Assembly (NCBI GenBank): GCA_025890175.1
Contig: JANPYM010000004.1
Coordinates: 813,134 to 877,133, forward strand
Source: Ciborinia camelliae
Taxonomy: Eukaryota > Ascomycota > Leotiomycetes > Helotiales > Sclerotiniaceae
Reading direction: 5' to 3'
Length of the DNA: 64,000 bases
The position numbers and the translations under genes are program-made. The notes below the pieces were generated by a model. That model saw only the letters and a list, made by a program, of their open reading frames with translations, searched no databases and was not told the origin of the DNA. Every line of letters starts with the position of its first letter. Position 1 is the stretch's first letter. Below, one piece after another: positions 37,472-48,810 of the stretch.

Positions 37472-38333
37472 CTAAAGTCCAAGACACGAAACTGCAGCTC
37501 GCGCCGTGCTCCCAATAGAAAGCCATGGTTTGATCTGCCCATGGTCATATGTGCTTCCATAGATAGCACCAGGAACCTGAGTGGAATATGACAAGCAATA
37601 CCGCAAGCTAGAGCTACCCGGCCTAGGCTTTCTAATACTTCCCATCTTGAAGCACGCGGGCGTAAGATTCCGAAGCTTCCAGTCGGCTCTAGTCACTTCC
37701 GCATATGAGAGGTCTATCCCCAGGCGTTGATATTCAATTGATTTCGATGCGAATCCCCAACCAGATAATGAAAGTTTTCTTGAGTTCGAGGTTTCTGTGC
37801 ATCTACTTCTTTTGCGAGGTTTGGTTGTATTCTGCATGTTATGGAAACGGCTGATCCAATTCTTGGATGGTTTTTTTTGTTGAAATTTTTTGAACTTGAC
37901 AATAGGCTTGGATGGATCAGGAAACGAAATGAGAGATGTTCCACTACTTTCAACAGTCGTCATTGCAGTAAGCTCCTCACCCATGCTGATGGCTGTTTGC
38001 TTCAAGCACTTCGACGTCGACTTGTCAGTCTTTTGGCGTGGTGCGTTTTTTTCGATAGATTTCTTAATATCTTCCATATTGATAGCCGCAACGGGACTTG
38101 AAATTCTAGCATGGCTTGCAGTATGCTCGGGCGAAAGAGTAATAGAATTGGGGGTTGTATTCTATATGATTAGCTTCGATTATATTTTAGGAGCTAAAAT
38201 TAGTTCTTACCTGATTGTCTCGTCGTATCGTGAAAGGCCGCTTAAGAGACCATCTCCAGGCCTGGACAGATGCGCTATTGGAAGGGATGTTTCCAGTACA
38301 ATGCTTGCTATTAGCTGACTTCGAATGAGCCAT
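37472..38333 (-). CDS. Orphan basic protein, array gene D
   Basis: Two exons, 38333..38211 and 38161..37472, with a 49-nt intron (GTAAGA, CTAATC branch, ATAG). Product 270 residues, basic and Ser/Lys-rich. The segment SKNWISRFHNMQNTTKPRKR aligns with SKTWLTRFKAMKPKRT of its neighbour gene C. Near residue 225 the stretch IRKPRPGSSSLRYCLSY resembles the C-terminal motif of the array, here followed by another ~40 residues. A further intron near the 3' end is possible. No known family. Confidence 0.6.
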
Positions 38334-39527
38334 TTTCGACTTCATTATTGTTCGAATTTGATTAAGTAGGTAATTTTCATGAAACGAATATCTCTGAAGC
38401 GAGTTAACTATTATATAACGATTCCAAAGATTGAGAGTGATGATATCTACGAGTATGTTGTTTATGTTTGGAGGGAAATACTCCACTCTCAGACAGTTAT
38501 TTAACATGCACAATATGGAAGGGTTTGGCAAGAGCGATTGAACACCCTTCCAAACTTATAATTTACAACAACTAGAATTTGAATTTCCCGTTTCCCATTG
38601 TAACCAAACGAGGCAGGTAGTTACAGAGACGAAAAAGGTTACAGCAATCACACCCAGGTTTGAAGTTTCTCTCTACCAGAAGGGCAGACGATACAGTCGT
38701 TTCGTTTTTATGGATTGAATTGAATATTGAACATTGAAAGTGTTTACCATACATTTTTAAAAGATGTATTTTTGAATTTAATTTTGATTCATCATATTAC
38801 TAGGTAAGTAGTGCACAAGGCGGTCTATCGATATCTTGTCTTTCACTTTTCTTGAAGTTTCACGGTATAACCGTATAATCTATTGTTATTTTTGTTATAT
38901 TGTGTATCGAGCTAGTGTATGTAGAACTATTTTATATCAACATAATCTATACCCATATTTGGTTATCTCTGAAGCCACAATCCAATAATCTATATTATTT
39001 AAATTTGCAACTTAACTTTCATTTATTATAGCGATTTTAACAATCACGGCGCTCACTACTAGTGCTAACTTTGATCGCAGTATACACTTTAAGGACAGAA
39101 CCTTTCACCGAGGTGGGCATTCTGGTAGAATAATTATATTCGCTCTTACACGCCTTTTTTTAGACTGATAGTAGCTTCATGAGATAGATCTTGTGTCATT
39201 GGATAAGGGGAGACTTCAACTAAGCGAGATAAGTGGGCCCATAAGACCGATATCAGTAATAGGGGTGGTTTTATCAAGTCGCATGCGTACTAGACTAGCG
39301 TAGAATTAATTGGCTTAGGAAATGGTTTATAAGCAGTCTCACATTAGATCTTCAATTCACACATCCTTCATCTCCGACATTAATATGTTTTCTATATCTG
39401 ACGATTATACAAAGATGACCTCGGGCTACATACAAACGCCGATAAACAAGAATCGAGTGAATCCTCCGCACAACCTAATTTATTGTGGCAAGGAATACCT
39501 ATCTCCGTAAAAATGCCAATATATCAA
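38334..39527. other. Spacer between array genes D and E
   Basis: 1.2 kb with no supported gene. It contains the second copy of the dispersed 27-nt repeat (38910..38936). Confidence 0.45.
38910..38936. repeat. Dispersed 27-nt repeat, copy 2
   Basis: Identical to 19504..19530, with partly similar flanks. The other copy lies in a conserved-gene region 19 kb away. Confidence 0.6.
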
Positions 39528-40403
39528 TCATCCAATAACCGCTTCGTCTTCATCCATCTCGGTGTCCTCCGCTCTGTAGTCATGCACGGCTACCAGTGTA
39601 TTATCCAAATATTGATCAAACATGTCGTATGGAGTCCAACATCTTCGAAGGGAAGTTGGGACTTTGGAAAATCTTCGCCACATTCCTGGTAGCTGTCTCA
39701 GCCGATGCTCTGCTATCGTGATATCTGTATTGTGCATGCGAACCTTTCTGGCGTTAATTCTGGGAGTATATCGAACCGGATCGTGAAAGAAAGCCATTGC
39801 TGAAACTGAAGGCATGCCGAAGCCAGGCGGAAATAGCGGAGCAAGACTTAAAACCGGTGTAGGTGGAGGTGCGTAGGATGGTGGCGATGGAGGTGAGTAA
39901 GAAGGTGGTGATCGTGGCGATGATGTTTGAACGATGAGAGGCTCATCATCTAAGTTCCAAGCTTCTGCGGATTGAGAGGCATCGATATATGCGGCCTCGT
40001 TCAATGTATCTCCAATGTTGATTGTATCCTCGTCTTCGTCGCTATACTCTGATTCCGAGATCTCTTCGTCTTCGGAGACACGTTCAGAATACTCCTGCTC
40101 ACAATATTCCCTATCTTCATTTGATAGAGACAAATTGGAGTTATTACTACCAGATCCGTTGTTGTTGCTCATCATATCAATACTCAAACCACCTCCCATA
40201 TCAATATCTAGCATATTATTGTCTTTCCCTGCCAAACTATAGCCCTCTGCCTGCTCTGCATCCCCCAAAATCATTTTGTCCTCATTTATGTTCAAAACAG
40301 ACCCTTCATCTTTGGCTGTCTCAAATCCCACTTCTGTTTCTCCAGTACTGAGTGATGTATTGATAAGCAATGATGGGTCGATATCAGAGTTGGCATTCAT
40401 CAT
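39528..40403 (-). CDS. Orphan acidic Pro-rich protein with LRRCWT motif, array gene E
   Basis: A single exon of 292 codons from the double ATG (MMNANSD) to the stop; 291 residues. The first ~150 residues are acidic and Asn/Ser-rich (SEDEEISESEYSDEDED). A Pro/Ser/Tyr stretch follows (SYSPPSPPSYAPPPTP). The C-terminal third is basic and ends with PGMWRRFSKVPTSLRRCWTP (motif at about 252-257), then an acidic tail. The Trp-Arg plus S-L-R-R-C-W-T arrangement is the clearest version of the array motif. No known domain. It lies between genes D and G with the same orientation. Confidence 0.68.
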   Translation of the reverse strand: MMNANSDIDPSLLINTSLSTGETEVGFETAKDEGSVLNINEDKMILGDAEQAEGYSLAGKDNNMLDIDMGGGLSIDMMSNNNGSGSNNSNLSLSNEDREYCEQEYSERVSEDEEISESEYSDEDEDTINIGDTLNEAAYIDASQSAEAWNLDDEPLIVQTSSPRSPPSYSPPSPPSYAPPPTPVLSLAPLFPPGFGMPSVSAMAFFHDPVRYTPRINARKVRMHNTDITIAEHRLRQLPGMWRRFSKVPTSLRRCWTPYDMFDQYLDNTLVAVHDYRAEDTEMDEDEAVIG

Positions 40404-41468
40404 GATTGAAGAGTAAATTATCAAAAGACTGCAGATCAGAGGTCTGGGTTCTTTGGTTTCTAGTCTGTCTGGGCTCTCCGATCTGCAAAGGCTGAAGGTT
40501 TATTGTCTGGCAATCTAATTAGTATCATTTCAAGACTGTCTTTATACTGAATTTAATTCATACCTTGTCACCACTGTACTTGCTGATACTTCTTTTAATA
40601 CTCTGTATTCAACTGATGGTTAACTCTGAGTGTTGATAGGGTCGAAACAATAATCTCGGAGGAACAATTGTGCAATTGTGCGAAGCCTTACTTCAAAAGT
40701 TCGCTTATTATTGGAGTGAATATTTAGAATCTCTCATCCAATATCTTGTCTCTATAATAAATAAAATTGTTGCCATAGTTTCTACAGTTTCACTCTTCAG
40801 AAAGTTGTCTGTTAAAAGATCAAAGTATGATTTGATTGTCTAAGTTTACTTGATCATGACATATCTGTTGGGAACTGAATGCTTTACATGATTACCTTAC
40901 AGGCTATAAATAATAGAATATAGTGGCAAAGAAAGTTCAAAAGGAAAAATGAGGGCTTTCAAAACAGAAAGGAGAGAAGAATCAACTGTTGCGAACTTGA
41001 TTATTTGTTATTACCTACCTAATCAAACACCGGATCTTTGACTTTCTAAGATCCACCATCTTAGAATGATATATACTCCATAGCCATCCGGTAATTTTCT
41101 ACACTTTGTTTCTTTCAACAGAGCCTTCCCAAAAGGATTATCTTATAGACTATATCTCGCTTTACAACCTCAATGCCAGGAATCTATTTCAAGCAGTTCG
41201 TATGGTTAAAGACGGGATGTAGGCTCTTGCGGCTCAATATAGGATTGCGACCACCAAGTGCACTCAGATTCCGGCATCGATATTTCAATAGCCCCTCTGC
41301 GGCAGTCGGTTCACAAATTCCGATTGCAATGCCATTACAGCGGAGTCTTCTTTTACGGATGCGCCAAATATGATAAGCGTGACTTCTATATATGAAACGT
41401 GTGGGAGCAAAAGAAGCTGATGGGAGGGAGAGGTGTCGTAGAGGTTGTGTTGGGTGTTATGTCGGCGG
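40404..41468. other. Spacer between array genes E and G
   Basis: 1.06 kb. A 66-codon plus-strand open frame at 41173..41373 (MPGIYFKQFVWLKTG start) is too short and unsupported to call. The remainder is AT-rich promoter-like sequence. Confidence 0.4.
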
Positions 41469-41979
41469 TCAAAGACGGAATTGGGTCTTTACTATCAGAT
41501 GAGAGTGGTGCGGGTTGAGAAGACTTTTAGCTTCGTTCACTTCTAGGACTTCTGGTAGTAGCGCATTGGTTTTGAGCGCATTGATTTGGCCCATGTTCGG
41601 TTTCGAGTCGGAATCATACTCTGGATTGCTCTTTAGGTTGTTCTCGAATGCAAAAGTCTGAATGAAGTTGGTTCAGTCAAAACTGTCGGAAGATTTTCTG
41701 ATTCTGAACACTACTACTCACGTTTTGGATATGGCTCCTAACTGAATTAGGGATTTTATACCCTATCAAGCCACTTTTCCACAAGTCGGGGCAGAAATTA
41801 ACCTCAAATCCAAAATTAGACGACAAATCTGTCCTAGTATTCTCCAATGCTGCAAATATGGATTCTGGCCGGAATGTTATGTAAGTTGTTGGATCTTGTT
41901 TCGAAGTCGAAGTTTGGGGTCTTCGTATGTAGATATAGACAAAAAGACTTCTTTTAGTCCTCGCGGCACGGGGATACAA
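41469..41979 (-). CDS. Orphan protein fragment, array gene G (5' end unresolved)
   Basis: Two joined exons, 41979..41722 and 41657..41469, across a 64-nt intron (GTGAGT...ATTCAG) with an upstream CTGAAC branch site. At least 148 residues. No ATG is present in the first frame, so a short first exon must lie upstream. One option is an ATG four bases before a GTAACT donor near 42045. The segment DLWKSGLIGYKIPNSVRSHI is similar in layout to the array motif (Trp-Lys ... Pro-x-S-x-R). The rest (FENNLKSNPEYDSDSKPN) is unremarkable. No family recognised. Confidence 0.45.
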
Positions 41980-42478
41980 TAAAGATTTACTATCTTTTAT
42001 TCTAAAAGTCCCTGATTATTGTAATCTGTTGTATATACCTAGGTAGTTACTCATTATTCCATATTTTCAAGGTGTAGATGTTTCATTGGGAGATGGAATG
42101 GATATATATTTCTTATTAGCTACAGATTAGATCTATCGATATTAACACCTCAAAGTTCAAACCCCCCAGAGATTCCTTAATCTGAACTACTCTGATCGCG
42201 CACCACCTCATTTCTTTGTTCCCAAGTTAGAAATTGGTGCCTATTTCGGAACAGTGCGATATTTTTCTCTTATTTTGATCTCGCGGAGTATACTCCCTTG
42301 CTGTTTTCCAAGTTGACATTGGTGTCCAAATCTTCCTGGGCAGACGTTTGGCTAAATCTACTGCTTTCCTCACTTTCCTCGCCTCCCTCACCTTCCTCGC
42401 CTGCCACTCTTGTTCTTTCTGTTTTGCGGTGCATTCAACACGATAGCCTGTTCATCATCTGAACCATCGAATAATTGG

Positions 42479-42831
42479 CTAAGAAGACCGCGAAGTTTGA
42501 CCGTCTCTAAAGTTACTAAAGCTGCGTGGCACCCCAAGCTTTTTAGCAATATCAAATATGGGCTCAAGGCGAATAAAGTTTTGCAATACGGTGGATTGTA
42601 CATTTTGTTTCTTCTCGCGCCTCTTAAACTCCTCTGAGAGTAATATTTCAAACACGTAGCCGAATGAGTTGCTCGTAGATTCGGTATTATTTTGATCGCT
42701 GTGTTATAAACACTTCCTGGATTTAGGTATATGTGAAGATACAAAAGTTGCCAGAGATTATGTGTTAGTATCAACCTGGTGATGGTACAAAGTGTAAAGT
42801 ACTTTATGCTATTATGCATATAATTATTCAT
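42479..42831 (-). CDS. Orphan small protein, array gene H
   Basis: Two exons by my reading, 42831..42743 and 42698..42479, with a 44-nt intron (GTATCT...CACAG), phase 2. Product 102 residues. The second exon reads as convincing protein (FGYVFEILLSEEFKRREKK, then LEPIFDIAKKLGVPRSF). The first exon is hydrophobic and less certain. Unspliced, the first frame would run on into a poor composition. A separate acidic frame of 54 codons (42434..42270) follows on the same strand and may be part of a longer, decayed gene. Confidence 0.4.
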
Positions 42832-43937
42832 GATTCCTATAATACTATGCTAAGGTAGATAGATCTCTTATATAGAGAGTTTTGATGTGCTAGTTCATAC
42901 GCTAGTCACTTCGTATGGCCCCTATGTACGGTCACATGATTGTACCGACTATTTTTAAAGTATTCCGGAGAAAGATTTGGGTAAAGTGCTATGGTTATTG
43001 AGATATGATGAAGTGATGTGGTCGGGGTGTTATTCAAATATTGAATTTTAAGTTTGTAGCCGAGTCTAGTAGTAAATACCCAGTACTAGTTAATTCTTGT
43101 ACTAACCGTACTAGTTCAGTATAGACCTTAGATTCATAATTGAGTTCCAAAGTTAATCTTAATTACTATTATCGGAAAAATACCTCTTGGACGTAGAGTC
43201 CTACCGAATATATACATATAAGCTGAAGAGTAATAGACTTTGATTGATGATCATCTCCGGAAACGTGATGTTAACTTTTCGCTTACAGTATTTGGTTTTG
43301 CTTTCGTTTGCCTGTATTCACCTAGCTAGGTATTTTATTTTTCATTCTTTTGGTGATTTGGAAACTTTGTATTTTTATTTGCATTCACCAGCAGCCTCAT
43401 AACAGATCAAACATTTATTAGGGAATTTGGTCACATAATTGAGTGCGATTGGTCGTAGTAGTCACTGTCTAGCAATCTTCGGTGGCAATATACCCGTCAC
43501 AGCCCTATTCACATACTAGAATGGTACAAAAGCAGTTTGAATGAACGATTTTATTATTTTAGCGACGATCTAATAAGCCTATCAGTCTCATAACTCTGAT
43601 TTGCCCAACGTCCCAACTCACAAGAATCCTATTTTCCAGGCTGCCTTGGAAACACCTGGACCATGCGTTTTGGTGCCCTAATCAATGTAAATTATTACGA
43701 TTTCCTCCAATGCCAAAAGCTTTTTTTTCAAATTAGAATTGCAGATATATTTTGGATCCCATCCTTCCATACGCCTCATGGACGAAGTATTTTTGGGGTG
43801 ACACACTATGGATGTAGAGGATAAGTAGGTAAGAGGCGGATAACCAGGCCCAGTTATAGATGTAGCATATTGAGACTCTTTTTTCTCTCAGCCGCTTTTC
43901 TGTCCGGCTCAAACCTCTCGCACAACCACTCGTGAGT
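42832..43937. other. Spacer between array genes H and I
   Basis: 1.1 kb of AT-rich DNA with a CTAGCTAGGTA word near 43322-43332. No gene seen. Confidence 0.45.
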
Positions 43938-44960
43938 TTATACCGCCTGCCAACTGCCTGGTCTTACAATATGAGGACGGCGTGCTCGTTCAAATGGTCT
44001 GCAAGCAGCCATTGATCGCCAAAGCCCCGGTTGAGCTGCAATAACAGCCCGAGCCGGACATGGATTTTTTTCAATTCCATTTAGGCCGCTGATTATATTT
44101 GTATTGTCGATCTCCACAAAGACAGAGTCGTCGCATCGACAGAAGCAACGGCCTTTGGGGGGCTCATTTGACGGAGATCTTTTTCTTGTTTTCTCGGCAT
44201 CGCCTTTAGCTTCGAACTCTTCGTCGAACATGAAGACAAAGCTTTCTCCGAGGTCAAGATCGTTAGCATCATCCTCTTGATCTGTGCTAGTACCCGAGCG
44301 CTTGACCGAGGTAGTGATTGTCTCCTCGTCATTTAGCTCGCAGTTATTGGTTTCTTCAGTATCGACCGTTTGTCCTCTCAAAACTCCTCCACATTGCGAA
44401 CAATCTTCGAATCCCACTTCATGTTCGACATCATCTGCTGGCAGATCTCCTCCAAACCAGTCATCATGAAACTCGAGCGGTTCCCCATCTACTTCAACTG
44501 TGAAGCCGTCCTCTTCGTCTTTCTCCTCTCTTTCTTCATCTTCCACTACAGTTTCAACAGAATCCTTGTGGCTGAGTTGACAATTCTCATGGCTCGCATT
44601 ATTTTCATAGTGTGAGATGCCCAAGACTGCAGATCTGCGAGCCGCCCTCAACTTTTGTTGATTTTCTTTCTTCTCGGCTGCTGCAATAGCCCTTGCGCCT
44701 TCACGGGTGTACTATTAATTGCGATTTTGGTTAGTGTGTGATCGCACAAAGAGCAATTAGCTATCAAAATATTTAGGATTGAGCTTACTTACAGGACAAG
44801 GTTCCACTGGCGATGGGTCTCTCCAGAAATCATGTTCTTCGTCTGGGTCACCAAAATGGCGAAGTTCGTTCTCCAAACCTCCTACAAGGACAGCGCCATC
44901 GTAGTCAGTATTTACTACATGGCGCCATTTCATAGCACGCCAGATTTGAGGTGAAAGCAT
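43938..44960 (-). CDS. Orphan acidic protein with Cys cluster, array gene I
   Basis: Two exons, 44960..44793 and 44711..43938, with an 81-nt intron (GTAAGT, CTAAC branch, ATAG), phase 0. Product 313 residues. The N-terminus (MLSPQIWRAMKWRHVVNTDY) is Trp-rich. A Glu/Asp-rich middle (VVEDEEREEKDEEDGF) and a small cysteine cluster (GRCFCRCDD) follow. The C-terminus AAQPGLWRSMAACRPFERAR shares PG-[LM]-WR with gene E but lacks the S-x-L-R-x-C-W core. No known domain. Gene structure is well supported; relationship to the array is inference. Confidence 0.62.
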
Positions 44961-45402
44961 CTTGATATGGTTTTATGCGACTCCAAAATATGCGATTCCA
45001 AAATATGCGATTAAATTGTTTGCGCTTTGTTTTCTTCTTAGTTGTAGATGGAGGGAGGTTGTTTTTTGGAAAGGGTCAGGAATCGTAAAATTGGTGGTTT
45101 AAATGGAAACATTTCTTACAGCCGAGCTGAGTATCTGATTAGTAGAAAAAAACATATTGGCTGTATTGGCTGTATTGGCCGTATTTGCTCACCGATGGTC
45201 AGTTTTTATTGTCATTGAAAATAAAACGGTGAATAGAGAGAGGTTACTGCCGTAGCTGGAGAGGAATGAATGAATACGGTCGACTGACTTTTACTGGAAA
45301 TAAAACAAGCGAAAAATGAAGAGGGACAATCACTTTTAATATGAAGGATATGAAGGAAGAAGGAACGAATGAAGATATTGATGTTTCTTGTTTCTAATCA
45401 TC
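44961..45402. other. Spacer between genes I and J
   Basis: About 440 bp, with a short TTGGCTGTA tandem near 45160-45185. Nothing else is seen. Confidence 0.4.
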
Positions 45403-45651
45403 TCAATAACCCGCCAACCCTAACCAGCTATCGATGCTTGCATGAAAATTCTTAGCTTCACCATCCACCATCTTTATACCTCTCTCTGACTCTGACTCTG
45501 ACTCTGACTCTGCTTCTGCCTCTGCCTGTGTCATAATATTTCCCTGGCTGCTCGAACGAACTAGGAAACTGACTCCTTCACCTGACCAAATACACTTTAT
45601 TGAAACCATGCCCCAAATACCATCCATTCTACGGAGAAAATTGTTGCGCAT
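45403..45651 (-). CDS. Small protein with Ser-Glu repeat, doubtful (J)
   Basis: An 82-codon open frame from ATG 45651, downstream of gene K and on the same strand. It contains a hexanucleotide-derived AEAEAESESESESE run and several Trp residues (DGIWGMVSIKCIW, DSWLGLAGY). It could be a real small member of the array or a translated microsatellite. No further evidence either way. Confidence 0.3.
   Translation of the reverse strand: MRNNFLRRMDGIWGMVSIKCIWSGEGVSFLVRSSSQGNIMTQAEAEAESESESESERGIKMVDGEAKNFHASIDSWLGLAGY
45485..45526. repeat. TCTGAC/TCTGCC hexanucleotide microsatellite
   Basis: Roughly seven units of TCTGAC, grading into TCTGCC. Read on the minus strand it encodes the Ala/Ser-Glu run of the small frame J, and its copy number is likely to vary between strains. 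Confidence 0.8.
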
Positions 45652-45702
45652 AATAGAAAACCACCTATTTTATTCACGCTGTAGCGCTGTAGCGTTCAAC
45701 AC

Positions 45703-46740
45703 CTAAAATGTATATTTGGAACCCACGTCGCGAACAACCGTTTGACAGCATCTTAGATTTGATGGTGCCCACTTCCAAACTTGTGGTTGCTACAAAGCCG
45801 GAAGAGTCAGTAATCATCTACAAGTACAGGCTTTTGGGGTAAAATGAGGGGAAGTTTGTGTTGGGAAGTGGAGAAAATACAAAATATGAAATGAGAAACA
45901 GGAATTCGGGACCGATGAGTATGAAATCAAAGACGGAATTATGCTTACCCAACCATGACGGAACACCTTTGAAGGGTGCGCATCATATTCTATGGATTTG
46001 ACTGCCACAAAGGATACTTGAATACCAACTACATCCTTTCCCATCAATGGGTGATCGATCCGAAATTCCTCTTCATCTTCCTCTGTCTGCAAGCTACAGT
46101 CTGAACTATGGTCTGAGAAGAGAGATCTGCCAAGTTCCGGAGTGGTTTGAATTGACTCATCACTTGAACTGTATTCGTTCAAATAACCTGCGAGATCGTT
46201 GTTGGATTCTTGATAAACTTCGAAGCTGCGTTTAGTGGCTGTCACGGTTCCCTTTTGTTGTCTATCTCGTGATATATCTTTGTGCTTTTCGTCCTCGAAT
46301 TTGTTATCAAAAGGGATATCGGCTTTTGATCCCGGAGTAGAGTAAGGTAATGTTTTGGGGATGTCTATTGACATGTATTTGGTTAATGTATCGGTGTTGG
46401 GAGAGATGGTTTGGTCGGAAGAAGTTATCACAGCAGCGCTTCCATTGTTCGAGAACATCTCGGCGTAGGATTCGAATCTCTCTTCTTCGTAAAATTGAAT
46501 AGCCTGTAAGTTGTCATTAAAGGTGTATCGACACATATTGAGAGTCATTCTTACCTCATAATCCGTGAAATCAGGTGGAACTATCTCCGCTTCTTCAATC
46601 TCTGAATCGTGGTATAGTTTAGACACATCGACAGCATAGCTAGAAGAGGCTATATTATCGAGAAACTGCTCTTCGAAATAATCGTTGACTTCGTCTGCCC
46701 AAGATTTGGTTAAGGGTGGCAGTAGGTTCGCTAAAGACAT
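45703..46740 (-). CDS. Orphan acidic protein with C-terminal Leu-Arg-Cys motif, array gene K
   Basis: Three exons: 46740..46555, 46503..45949 and 45789..45703. Introns are 51 nt (GTAAGA...TTACAG) and 159 nt (GTAAGC, TACTGAC branch, TTGTAG); all junctions are phase 0. Product 275 residues. The N-terminus holds SWADEVNDYFEEQF, similar to NWADDTDEA in gene L. The middle is acidic and Ser-rich (QTEEDEEEF), and VKSIEYDAHPSKVF follows. The last exon reads QPQVWKWAPSNLRCCQTVV, matching the array's C-terminal motif. That match is the reason to splice rather than let the second exon read on to a hydrophobic tail. No known family. Confidence 0.65.
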
Positions 46741-47519
46741 GGTGGGTCGATTCTCTGGTGTGAATTGGGGGGTGTGAGAAAATAATCAACTGAGCTGAGT
46801 ATGATGGTAACGATTTGGATAGAGATCTTTATATGTATTGTATTTCGCAGCTAGTCGTAGTAAGTCGTTTGAAGAGGAAAGAAGGAGAGAAATTGGAATT
46901 AGTCTGGAGAAGTATTTAATCCGGAAAGTTTGCTCTTGGAAGAAACCGAATCTATGTGGGTGAATCAAAATATGTAGTTAAAATTTTTGAATCAAAAGAA
47001 TTAAATACTTCGGGATCTGTAGATCGAAGGTGAAGTTAGCGCAACAACGATTGACCGTACGATCTGCAGCCGTACTTCTTGAACCATAGAACTCGATTGG
47101 CCCATATCATTTTGACCCTCTACCAGGCATATATATACGGCCCATCACTTAATACTTGCCCTATACACGTACGGAACAGACATACAAAGGGCCAAAATGT
47201 GGCATAGATGATCTAACGGAAATAATGGATGCAAAACTGCCCTGGGAAGGGCTTGTGGTGGCTGTTTTGAATCATAGTGGGAGCTCACTAACGCTCAATG
47301 GTCAAATAGAAATGAAAGACAATGGTACATTCTGTACAAGTTAACCTGAAGTGAGCCTAATCAAAGTCTATCGTAGCATTTGACATAATAATCTTGGTAT
47401 CATCCATCTTTCCCTTGTAACCATCTCTTGCATTCCATTTCTTCTCCCCAATATCGTTGCCGGTGATCGTTGCTGGCGGTCCCATTCTTCTTTGCCCTAT
47501 TTTCTCGTAGCACCCCTTT
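46741..47519. other. Spacer between array genes K and L
   Basis: About 780 bp. The 62-codon plus-strand frame at 47156..47344 is not supported by anything else. The part next to 46741 is the gene K promoter. Confidence 0.4.
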
Positions 47520-48035
47520 CTATGCCAACATGACTACCCTCAACGGACTCCTCTTCTTTACCCTCCACTTTCCGGCTCCCGGCCACAGCCTTGCTGGCAA
47601 TTTTTCCTTCTCCATCTTTATCTCGCCATCATTGTTCTAGTATCGCGTTAGCATTCATATCAATGACTATTCCATATTGTTGAAAGCTTACCGGTTCTCT
47701 CGCTGCTGTCTCCCTACCCATATAATGCATCCCCCACTTCTTATAGAACAAACACCTGAGCAAGCTCGTTCCGCACGATACCATCCCACTGATATCAACT
47801 TGAATCTCTGCCAACTCAGTGAAGACATTGGTAAGAATATTGTTGTCGGTTGCAAAGTCTGGTAATTCTCCGGCGGCAATCTGCAGGAGCTTTTATCAGC
47901 ATTCCTTTTCCAACACACTGGCAATATTCTTGTAAATTTTCAAATGCAATAAGCTGAAGGCAGACGATAGGAAAGGGGAGCAAAGGTTAAGCGACTTACT
48001 GCCTCGTCGGTGTCATCTGCCCAATTAAAAGACAT
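47520..48035 (-). CDS. Orphan small protein with WADD start and SPLR end, array gene L
   Basis: Three exons: 48035..48000 (12 codons, MSFNWADDTDEA), 47880..47692 and 47636..47520. Introns are 119 nt (GTAAGT, GCTGAT branch, CTGCAG) and 55 nt (GTAAGC, GCTAAC branch, CTAG), all phase 0. Product 113 residues. The middle exon encodes AAGELPDFATDNNILTNVF and FYKKWGMHYMGRE. The last ends PGAGKWRVKKRSPLRVVMLA, the array motif with a basic linker, but without the Cys-Trp-Thr. It is the smallest complete array gene and may approximate the minimal unit: an acidic WADD N-terminus, a short domain and a C-terminal SPLR. Confidence 0.65.
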
Positions 48036-48810
48036 CTCTCTGCTCTCTGATTTATGGTCTTGGTAAAATGAGTGTTGGTACAAGAACAAGTGATATTTTA
48101 TACTATCGCAATTGATCAATCTGTGGAAGTAATGTAATGATGAGGAAAAACAGGAACAAAAAATAATTTGAGGTCACATTTTTGTTTTTGTGTTAGCCTA
48201 CCTTATCCAAAATAGTACAAACAAGCTACTGATCCGATGTCGTTGACCATTCATTATCTACCTAGGTAGGCTTAGTTAGTTGTTTAGAGGCTACATAGGC
48301 AATAAACTACCTTTGAAGTAGCGTTAAGGCTATTCGCTTATAGGATAGGCAGGTATACACTAGCAAACCTAATATGGTACCTATGAACATGTTAGTACCT
48401 ATACAAAATTAGAAAATAATACTAGGTATGTAGTAGAGTTGACTTATAATCACCTTCGTTAACTACCTAGGTATGCACAAGCGTCCTTCTACTCATCTTG
48501 TCTATGCCATTGTCAAACTCCTCATCGCACTCCTTCGATGTCAAAGCTAATTACGTTCCATTGCTAAAGCCGAAATACTAGTAGCAAAGAACTCAACCAT
48601 CTTAAGCTTTTCCATGTAAATTTCGACCAAGTCCACAAGCTTTGCCTTAACTGGTAAGGTAAACAGTTGTTGGAAGGCATTGGTTCCGGCGGCAGTTCGA
48701 TAATGCCATGTCACCTACTCTTGGAGGATAATATTACTGGCCATATCAACAACCTATTAATATACAATAAAGAAATTTGGATGAGAGGTAACATGCAATT
48801 TAAGAAGAAT
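48036..48810. other. Spacer upstream of gene L
   Basis: 775 bp with dense TACCTAGGTA-type words (48250-48300, 48460-48475). No coding feature seen. Confidence 0.4.

Noticed and set aside
42388..42831. 147-codon single-exon reading of gene H
   Set aside because: A spliced model with a CACAG acceptor gives a more protein-like second exon; the unspliced frame has poor composition.
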